A DNA stretch of 64,000 nucleotides from Thozetella sp. PMI_491 (Eukaryota > Ascomycota > Sordariomycetes > Chaetosphaeriales > Chaetosphaeriaceae), in assembly GCA_021432635.1 (NCBI GenBank), contig MU270069.1:248001-312000 (forward strand), given 5' to 3'. Under the pieces are notes generated by a model. It saw only the letters and a program-made list of their open reading frames with translations. It ran no database searches and had not been told where the DNA came from. Within the stretch, counting starts at the first letter, position 1. Each line of letters starts with the position of its first letter. The translations under genes were made by a program, and so were the position numbers. Shown here in pieces: positions 57,798 through 64,000 of this stretch.

Positions 57798-59717
57798 ATG
57801 GAGGGCCAGCATTCCGGATCGACGGCGTTGCCGAGGAGCTTTGGGTATGCCGACCGTGACCGCGTCGTACCCACAACACCAGAGCCCTTCGCTGGCGACG
57901 CCGAGGTTCAAGTTCCGCCACCTCCCAAGCCGCGCCTGCGTCTCAAGAAGCGCAACGTCTCTTCGCAACTCACCGCGCCGACCCAGCAGTTTTTGGCCTC
58001 CGTCGCCGCAGCAGATGTGCCTATCCCGAGCATCGAGGAACCTGACTTCGACATGATCGGCCTGGATGCTGCGGAGCCTATCCAGAACGACGATGGCGCC
58101 ATGCTCCTCCCCATGCCTCGCGGACGCCTGTTCTCTCCACCCAAGACGCCCGCGCCCGGCTTTGTGCCTTCTCTCTCCCCTCCTCGCTACCCCAACTGGA
58201 CGATCGACTCGACGGTCAGCAGCAGTATCGAGTCCACACCCGACCCTGATTACGAATCGAGCAGGCCATCCACGTCACACTCGACCCAGACGAGCGCGTC
58301 GCTCTTCAGCCGCTTCTCGCAGACCTCCAATGACTACCGGTTCGCCAGCCCAGAAGCCGAGGGCCTCGAGAAGGGATTCGACGAGTACAGCCTCATGATG
58401 CCGGGCGATGCTCTAGACCCGCATGCGACCATCCGCCCGAAGGACGCGGCTTCACGGAAGACTAGGAAGGCGCCGTGGACCAAGGCCATGAGCGAGCACG
58501 TGTGGTCCACGTACTCGCTCTACCTCGCCGACCCCAAGGTCACCCCGTTCAACCTGGCCAAGAACGGCCTGCCGCCCCATGGCGTCCTGCGCCGCGTGGC
58601 TCGCGAGGTGAAGCGCAGCTGGAAGGGTGCCAGAGCGCTTTCCAAGGCTGCGAATCCTCCTGGCGGCCGCAAGAGCGGTAGTAACACCCCGACGGCAGAA
58701 GCTGCGGGCACCTTTATTAAATGGCCCCACTCCAACGCTGCTACCCGTGACCACCTCCGTCACCTCTGCAAGATGCGAGCCATGCAGGGCACAAAGCTGA
58801 TGCCCCGAAGCCCCGCCCCATATCCCCAGCTCGCAGGGCGCCACTGGAACCGCCGATCTACGCCGGCGAGCTACACCAGCGCGTGGACCACGCAGGACAT
58901 GTCGCTCTCGCTCGCAGTGAGCACAGCCGAGAGCATGCAGCCGCAGGGCCCGCTCGCGCAGCTGACTAGCTCGATCCCAGAGCCGACGAGCCTCTCTCCA
59001 GCGCCCGTGCACCTCCTGGATACGTTTGAGGGCGAGCCGTCGTTCGCCGAGCGCCGCCGTCTTGGATCCCCGTTCAGCGCTAAGAGCTACGGACCCAGCT
59101 CGTCGAGCTCTCTAGCTGCTGCTCTCGGCCTGAGCAGCCCTCGCCCTCGACGGCAGACGATCGGACCACGCCGGACCCTCCAGTCGCCGGTCCGCATGAG
59201 CCGATCGGGGACAATGAAGCGGCGGAACACGCAGTCGAGCGAGCCGCGCAAGCGTCCCACCATCGCCCCGGAGCTGTTCGATCAAATCCCGACCGACGTG
59301 CCACAAGCTGTCGGCGCTCCTGCCACCGAGGTTGCCCCGGCGAGCCCGGCCCCCCGCGATGACCCGTTCATGCCGATCGTGCCCTCGGAGCCCCTTCTTG
59401 CGACGGCCGTGAGCATGCCGAACGTCAGCACGACACTGGGGGCGCCTTTGGAAATTCCGCGGCGGCTCGGATCGCCCTTCTCTGGATCCGTTGGTGGCAC
59501 GAGCTTCAGCTTCCCGAACCGCCTGCACAAGATGCAATCCGGAAGCGTGGACATGGGCGTGCTCGGGCGTCCGTTCGCCACTGTCCGCCAACAACCATCC
59601 GAGCCGACGACCAATCCGCCGCGATTCAACCTGGCCGGGCGGCTCGCGTACCTAGACCAGCGGCTCAAGGAGTTGCGGACCCGGGGCGCCCAGCCCCGAT
59701 CGGAGTCACCTCTGTAA
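57798..59717 (+). CDS. Conserved fungal disordered protein with central PWTKAM...WPHSNAATR block
   Basis: Intronless, 639 aa from the first ATG in frame. Most of the protein is Ser/Pro/Arg-rich and disordered. Two conserved-looking islands stand out at about residues 218-285 (RKAPWTKAMSEHVWSTYSLYL, then PPHGVLRRVAREVKRSWKGAR) and 303-325 (GTFIKWPHSNAATRDHLRHLC). The first resembles a short helical DNA- or protein-binding module. The motif RRLGSPFS occurs twice (about residues 419 and 554), as in several fungal regulators with similar repeats. I remember comparable sequences in other ascomycetes, but I cannot name a function with confidence. The unusually long C/T-rich upstream region would fit a regulated gene. 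Confidence 0.75.
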   Translation: MEGQHSGSTALPRSFGYADRDRVVPTTPEPFAGDAEVQVPPPPKPRLRLKKRNVSSQLTAPTQQFLASVAAADVPIPSIEEPDFDMIGLDAAEPIQNDDGAMLLPMPRGRLFSPPKTPAPGFVPSLSPPRYPNWTIDSTVSSSIESTPDPDYESSRPSTSHSTQTSASLFSRFSQTSNDYRFASPEAEGLEKGFDEYSLMMPGDALDPHATIRPKDAASRKTRKAPWTKAMSEHVWSTYSLYLADPKVTPFNLAKNGLPPHGVLRRVAREVKRSWKGARALSKAANPPGGRKSGSNTPTAEAAGTFIKWPHSNAATRDHLRHLCKMRAMQGTKLMPRSPAPYPQLAGRHWNRRSTPASYTSAWTTQDMSLSLAVSTAESMQPQGPLAQLTSSIPEPTSLSPAPVHLLDTFEGEPSFAERRRLGSPFSAKSYGPSSSSSLAAALGLSSPRPRRQTIGPRRTLQSPVRMSRSGTMKRRNTQSSEPRKRPTIAPELFDQIPTDVPQAVGAPATEVAPASPAPRDDPFMPIVPSEPLLATAVSMPNVSTTLGAPLEIPRRLGSPFSGSVGGTSFSFPNRLHKMQSGSVDMGVLGRPFATVRQQPSEPTTNPPRFNLAGRLAYLDQRLKELRTRGAQPRSESPL

Positions 59718-60836
59718 CAATACCAACCTTACTTGCTTTCGACCTTCTTATTCGCTGTACATTTTTTATTCACATCCGAAACAAAACCTCCTGACATGCC
59801 TTTACGATCTCGACGACTTGATGTTGGTCTCCCTCTCGGGGACGCGGCCGACGAGCATGAGTTGTTCATGACGAGGAAGGAAATACCCCTCTGAGCTGGA
59901 TGGGCACATAGACAGTTTGGAAGCTGTTGATATACTCGACGTTGATAATCTGCTGTTGCTGAAGGGGACGAGCAGGAGAGAATGTTTTTGGCGAGAAATC
60001 TAGGAGCGCCGGATCTGCTTTGCTTTTTGCTCTTGCTCCTCCTGCATCGATGGCCGGCTTCCTTGATGAAAAAACCACCAAAGAGACATCATGACGACAT
60101 GACCCACGACACATAGCCTTTGTCTACTCGACCTTGCCGCTTCTACTTTTTTGCCCGCTTTCTTCTTTTCGCACTCTGTCTCGACCTCCTCCCCGTTTGA
60201 ACTTTGCTTCTTCGCCGCGTGTTCATGGCCCAGACCTGGCTTCAAGGTGGTTCACGGACACGGGCACTTTGCTCTAGGGTTAGATCACGGCGTTTGGTCT
60301 ACAAGACAAAAGTCTTATGAATGATGACTGGCTTACATATGATGCCTCTTTCAGGACTGGCAATTATGAGTACATAAGTTTCCATAGAGAATGAACCAGA
60401 TAATTTCTTGGGCCGCTTCTTTCCCCCCATCTGCCTTCCTTGCCATATTTGCCTCGTGCCGTGCAAGTATGCATGAACGTTAAGACGTGCATAGCGAATA
60501 TGCGAGTCCTGATGCTGACAGCCCATTTGCTGGATATACTACGATGAAGTACGTACCGATAGACCTGTAGGCAGTGCCGGCTTTCGCTCGCGGCGGCAGC
60601 CAGAAATGCCCCGAAGGCGGCCCACCAAAAAGTGTCGGTCAAGGGGCCCAAGGCGGCTGCTGCCGGGTCCGCTAGGCTGGCGCCGGTGGGGAAGCCCCTG
60701 TAGCCAGCGTTGCCAGCCTTTGCCAGCCTTGCCAGCCCAAGCACACCAAAATGCCCTGGCAGGCCACTACCTTTCGCGTCCCCAACCGTTCTACTCTGCT
60801 CAAACACGTTGTGTCGTCCGATCGACAGCTGCCGCC
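59718..60836. other. Intergenic region, PER1 promoter side
   Basis: About 1.1 kb between two plus-strand genes: the 3' UTR of the disordered-protein gene at the left, the PER1 promoter at the right. A minus-strand open frame runs through it into PER1 antisense; it is treated as a shadow. Confidence 0.5.
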
Positions 60837-62124
60837 ATGTTAGCCCCCGGAAGGCGGACATGGCCTGCATCTCTCCGGCTCGCCGCCGGTCTCGTGCTAC
60901 TGCTAGGCTTGTTCGGCACGCCCGCGTCTGCGTCCATCGGCGATAGATTGCCCGAGTTCCGCGAGTGCGTCGAGGTTCGTCGACGCGCCCACCGTGTTTC
61001 CAATCCCGAGTTGAGGACGGGAATGGAACCTCCCGCAGTACCAATCCCCACGGGGGGGAGAAGCTAACGGGAATTGCTGCAGATATGCAACCGCGAGAAC
61101 TGCGGCCCAAATGCGACGCCCATTCGTGAGTCTTCTGGATACGCTTCCTTGGCTGCAGCTCTCTCCAGCTCAAGCTGCCGATGCCCGTCGATCTATTGCT
61201 GACTAGGGGGGCATGATGCCAGCTCTCTTCCACCGTCTCCTCCTCTGGACGTGCCCGGCCGAATGCGACTACACTTGCCAACACATCATCACCGACCAGC
61301 GCGTCGCCGCCGAACCGCCGCAGCCGGTTGTGCAGTTCCACGGCAAGTGGCCCTTTCACCGGGTCCTGGGCATGCAGGAGCCTTTCAGCGTGCTCTTCTC
61401 TCTTGGGAACCTGGCGGCTCACTATGACGGGCTGCACTACAAGATCCTCTCGCAAATCCCTGCTTCGTATCCCTTGCGGCCCTTCTACGTCGCGCTGGCC
61501 TACATAGGCATCGCTACGTGGACCTTCAGCGCCATCTTCCACACGCGCGACTTCCGCACGACTGAGCAGCTCGACTACTTTGCCGCCGGCGCCAGCGTGT
61601 TGTACGGCTTGTACTACACCCCCGTGCGCATCTTCCGGCTCGACCGCCCGACGCCCCGTCGCCGCAGCGTGCTGCGCGCCTGGACAGGCACCTGCGTCGT
61701 GCTCTACATCTGCCATGTGTCCTATTTGAAGCTCTGGCGCTGGGACTATACGTACAACATGGCGGCCAACGTGGCTTGCGGCATCGTCCAGAATCTCATG
61801 TGGAGCTGGTTCAGCTACGACAGGTACCGCAAGAGCCGCCGCACGTGGGCCGTGTGGCCGGGCATCGTGGTGGCCTGGATCTTGGTGGCCATGAGCCTCG
61901 AGCTGCTGGACTTCCCGCCGCTCTGGGGCGCTATCGATGCGCACAGCTTGTGGCATCTCGGGACCATCGCCCCGACAGTGCTGTGGTATAAGTGAGTCTA
62001 GGAGCACCTACCTGCCACGGGGCCGCTTGGCCCCTTTGCCGTGGCTGAACCATTGCTAACTCTGATCAGCTTCCTGGTGAAGGATGCCCTGGATGACATG
62101 GCCGGTGCTAGGCTCAAGGCCTGA
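60837..62124 (+). CDS. PER1: PER1/PGAP3-family GPI-anchor lipid-remodelling protein
   Basis: Required in the ER for removal of the sn-2 acyl chain of GPI anchors before their lipid is remodelled. Exons are 60837-60974, 61083-61125 (43 nt), 61223-61991 and 62070-62124; introns of 108, 97 and 78 nt; 334 aa. A signal peptide (about residues 1-32, ending GTPASAS) precedes a Cys-rich lumenal segment (FRECVE, ICNRENCG, WTCPAECDYTCQH), then QFHGKWPFHRVLGMQEPFSV, a PER1 hallmark. At least six membrane segments follow, with the conserved FHTRDF and the histidine region IDAHSLWHLGTIAP near the end; conserved His residues in these places are shared with the CREST hydrolase superfamily. The C-terminal KDALDDMAGARLKA is provided by the last small exon. 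Confidence 0.93.
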
Positions 62125-62528
62125 CGCCCCGCGGGTTCCGCCCGGCCAGCTACGATAAAGACGGAGGTGCCTTTGGTTGGGATGAAGTGCACCAACAGTC
62201 TCCGGCCAAGGACCGCACCAGCCCACCCATTTTGCAGCTTGAGGCATCGCTCGTGCGTGTGTGTGACTGCCCCTACGATCCCCACCCAGGGACGACCCGA
62301 CTCGGAGAATTAGGGCCCTGAGTTTGTGGTGCTTGGGGAGTCGGCTACCACGCGATGCATACCGTCTAAGATAAGAAATCACGGCCCGGCCCTCAGCTTG
62401 TCTGGGCTTGAATGACTTGAGGATCAGATAGAACAATCGCAATATAATGAGCTCGTATCCTCTGACTGGACCCGATGGGTGCATGGGGCCAGGTATTAGG
62501 AATTTCTACTATCCCGAAACTAGTACGC
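62125..62528. other. Convergent spacer between PER1 and the GNAT gene
   Basis: About 400 bp between two stop codons on opposite strands; both 3' UTRs are expected here. Nothing else seen. Confidence 0.6.
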
Positions 62529-63098
62529 CTACTCTGCCGCCTTTGCGTCCTCCTTGAGCCCGGGGCACTCCTCCCTTAGCATGGACATGTAATGGATGTC
62601 GAACGCCTTGCCATGCTTGAATCCGGCCTTTCTCCGCGGTCCTTCGGACGTGTAACCCACCTTAGCCAGGACACGCAAGCTCGCATGGTTGCCGTCAAAG
62701 ACCCCAGCCTCGAGCCGCAGCAGCTCGGGGATGTTCTCAAACGCCCAGCGGGTGAAGTGGCGTGCGACCTCGGTCGTCAGGCCCTGTCCCCAGTGCGCCT
62801 CGCCGATCCAGTAGCCTATCTCCATGGTGCGGTAATAGACATCGGCCCCGGGCTTGAGACCGATGCCACCGACATAGGTGCCGTCGAGCTTAAAAATTGC
62901 AAAGTTGCGAATCGGCTTGCGCTCTGTCGCGATCTTGATCCAAGCCTCGGCATCGGCTAGCGTGTAGGGAGAGGGGAACATGTTGGTCATGAACTTGGAC
63001 ACTTTGGGGTTGTTGGCTTCCTTGGAAATTGCCTCGGCATCAGAGGGGACGTAGGGGCGAGCATAGAGCTTGTCCGTGACGAAGATGGCGGTATCCAT
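62529..63098 (-). CDS. GNAT-family N-acetyltransferase (RimJ/RimL type)
   Basis: Intronless, 189 aa. The start LYARPYVPSDAEAI and the ordering of strands fit the Acetyltransf_3 (RimJ/RimL-like) family. The acetyl-CoA pyrophosphate loop is visible as EAHWGQGLTTEVAR (about residues 99-112), preceded by EIGYWIG and followed by NHASLRVLAKVGYTSEG, the asparagine-containing motif B that usually closes the CoA site. Such enzymes acetylate small amines, antibiotics or protein N-termini; the substrate cannot be inferred. Absence of introns in an otherwise intron-rich window is noted but is not evidence of transfer by itself. Confidence 0.88.
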   Translation of the reverse strand: MDTAIFVTDKLYARPYVPSDAEAISKEANNPKVSKFMTNMFPSPYTLADAEAWIKIATERKPIRNFAIFKLDGTYVGGIGLKPGADVYYRTMEIGYWIGEAHWGQGLTTEVARHFTRWAFENIPELLRLEAGVFDGNHASLRVLAKVGYTSEGPRRKAGFKHGKAFDIHYMSMLREECPGLKEDAKAAE

Positions 63099-63803
63099 GG
63101 TGTAAATCGGTGTGGCTAATGAGCCAGAGTTCAGGTTTTGTTTTGGAAGGCTGGCTATCCTTCGAGACCGGCCCTGTCAGCAACAAGCCGTCCGTAGTTC
63201 GAATGTCTCGGACAAGAAGATGCTGAGATGAAGAAGGACGCCAGACCTCTAAGCGCAAGTGGTTCTATTTGTACTTGTATCGCCAACCGAAAGCACCACC
63301 TAAGTGAGTCACGTTGGACTCGAGCTGCGAGGGTTATCGTAGGTATAGGTATGTGACTGTTCTTATGCTCACAGCCTCACCAGTAAGTAGTAGCCAAATA
63401 TCACCCGAGAAAGGAAGGAGGACTCGGTAAATATTCGTCGCAACCTCGGGACCGGCGTGATTGAGAGGGGGTATTACGCCCGTTCAATTGGCATGAGTCG
63501 AACGGTTATGATAACTGTGAAGGCCCCGAGTCTCGTGGAGGGGAGGAGCGCGGGCTCCATCTTATCCCACCACCCGTCAGAGTAGGTAAAGACATCCATG
63601 CCACACGATTTGCGCTGCCCCGCTATGGTTATCCCATCCCCTTCTAAATAGAGCCGGCGACTACTTAAGACTAATTATAATTAGGAGGGGCCACGGGGAG
63701 CTGGCTACCAGGGGGTAAGCGGACAGTTCAGAAGTTTCATCAAGAACCCCTTATATTGCGGTCTCCTACTGCTGAAAGGCGGCTAGATTGCCGCTGGGAC
63801 GAA
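63099..63803. other. Intergenic region upstream of the GNAT gene
   Basis: About 0.7 kb with the GNAT promoter at the left. It contains several AT-rich tracts and no coding frame that I can support. Confidence 0.5.
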
Positions 63804-63886
63804 ATGTCAGAGCTGCTACAAAGAGCAGATGACTCCCCGTCGGAGAGAGCACAGTCATCACCCGAGCAGGGGCAAAGCGGGCATAC
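63804..63886 (+). CDS. Possible first exon of a gene that continues beyond the window
   Basis: From ATG 63804 a frame of 27 codons (MSELLQRADDSPSERAQ, polar and acidic) ends at a perfect donor GTATGT at 63887. No reliable continuation can be seen before the window ends; an acceptor-like CTTTAG near 63930 would keep the frame open to the edge. No family is recognisable. Speculative. Confidence 0.25.
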
Positions 63887-64000
63887 GTATGTACTACCTT
63901 ACCCAGTTAGTGTTTGGCTCTGGCCTTTAGTTGGCTCCTTCTGTATCTTATCCGTCGGCCGCCCTGGACCCTGGGAAACCCAGAGCTCGGGGCTGGCCCG

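Noticed and set aside
1-64000. CRISPR arrays, operons, ribosome binding sites and bacterial mobile elements
   Set aside because: The window is eukaryotic; no regularly spaced repeats, no polycistronic organisation and no transposase-like coding sequence were seen.

Overview
This 64 kb window is nuclear DNA of a filamentous ascomycete. The evidence is moderately GC-rich sequence, genes interrupted by short GT-AG introns (mostly 50-110 nt, often with a CTAAC/CTGAC branch site 8-15 nt before the acceptor), roughly one gene per 3.5 kb, and several families found only or mainly in filamentous ascomycetes (RCR protein, fibroin-3-related membrane protein, DUF8004-like protein, Zn2Cys6 regulators, tyrosinase with C-terminal extension). 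A Sordariomycete is my best guess from protein similarity remembered by eye. The species cannot be fixed from the sequence alone. I saw no intact transposon, tRNA or rRNA.

Layout. 0-6 kb: 3' part of ARS2/Pir2, then the proteasome ATPase RPT1 (minus) head-to-head with the chaperonin subunit CCT4 (plus) across about 0.5 kb. 7-11 kb: a cysteine-rich orphan zinc-binding protein and a STIMATE/TMEM110-type membrane protein. 11-14 kb: gene-poor DNA with repeats and a candidate decayed gene. 14-23 kb, all minus: the SF3b subunit SF3B6/p14, a secreted-type tyrosinase and the RNA polymerase I subunit RPA135. 26-35 kb, all plus: the small GTPase ARL8, an RCR-family protein and a fibroin-3-related cysteine-rich membrane protein. 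36-40 kb: a large DUF8004-like protein (minus). 42-48.4 kb: two tandem, related Zn2Cys6 proteins. 48.8-53 kb, both minus: an RTG2-type PPX/GppA protein and an O-fucosyltransferase-like glycosyltransferase. 57.8-62.1 kb, both plus: a large disordered conserved fungal protein and the GPI-remodelling protein PER1. 62.5-63.1 kb: a GNAT acetyltransferase (minus). The last 0.9 kb may hold the start of another gene.

Most genes are dispersed housekeeping genes (RNA processing, Pol I, proteasome, chaperonin, GPI anchor, lysosome/vacuole traffic), and I see no classical secondary-metabolite cluster. The most interesting accessory feature is the pair of tandem Zn2Cys6 genes: both carry a phase-0 intron that splits the zinc cluster at the same codon, and the intron ends are nearly identical. 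Other points worth a look are a zinc-binding orphan whose cysteine blocks are separated by a long charged linker, an in-frame 79-codon extension upstream of SF3B6, a one-codon first exon in RPT1, and exon-like pieces of an unrecognised gene at 12.1-13.2 kb. Exon boundaries were assigned by hand from splice signals, reading-frame continuity and family similarity; no RNA evidence was available.
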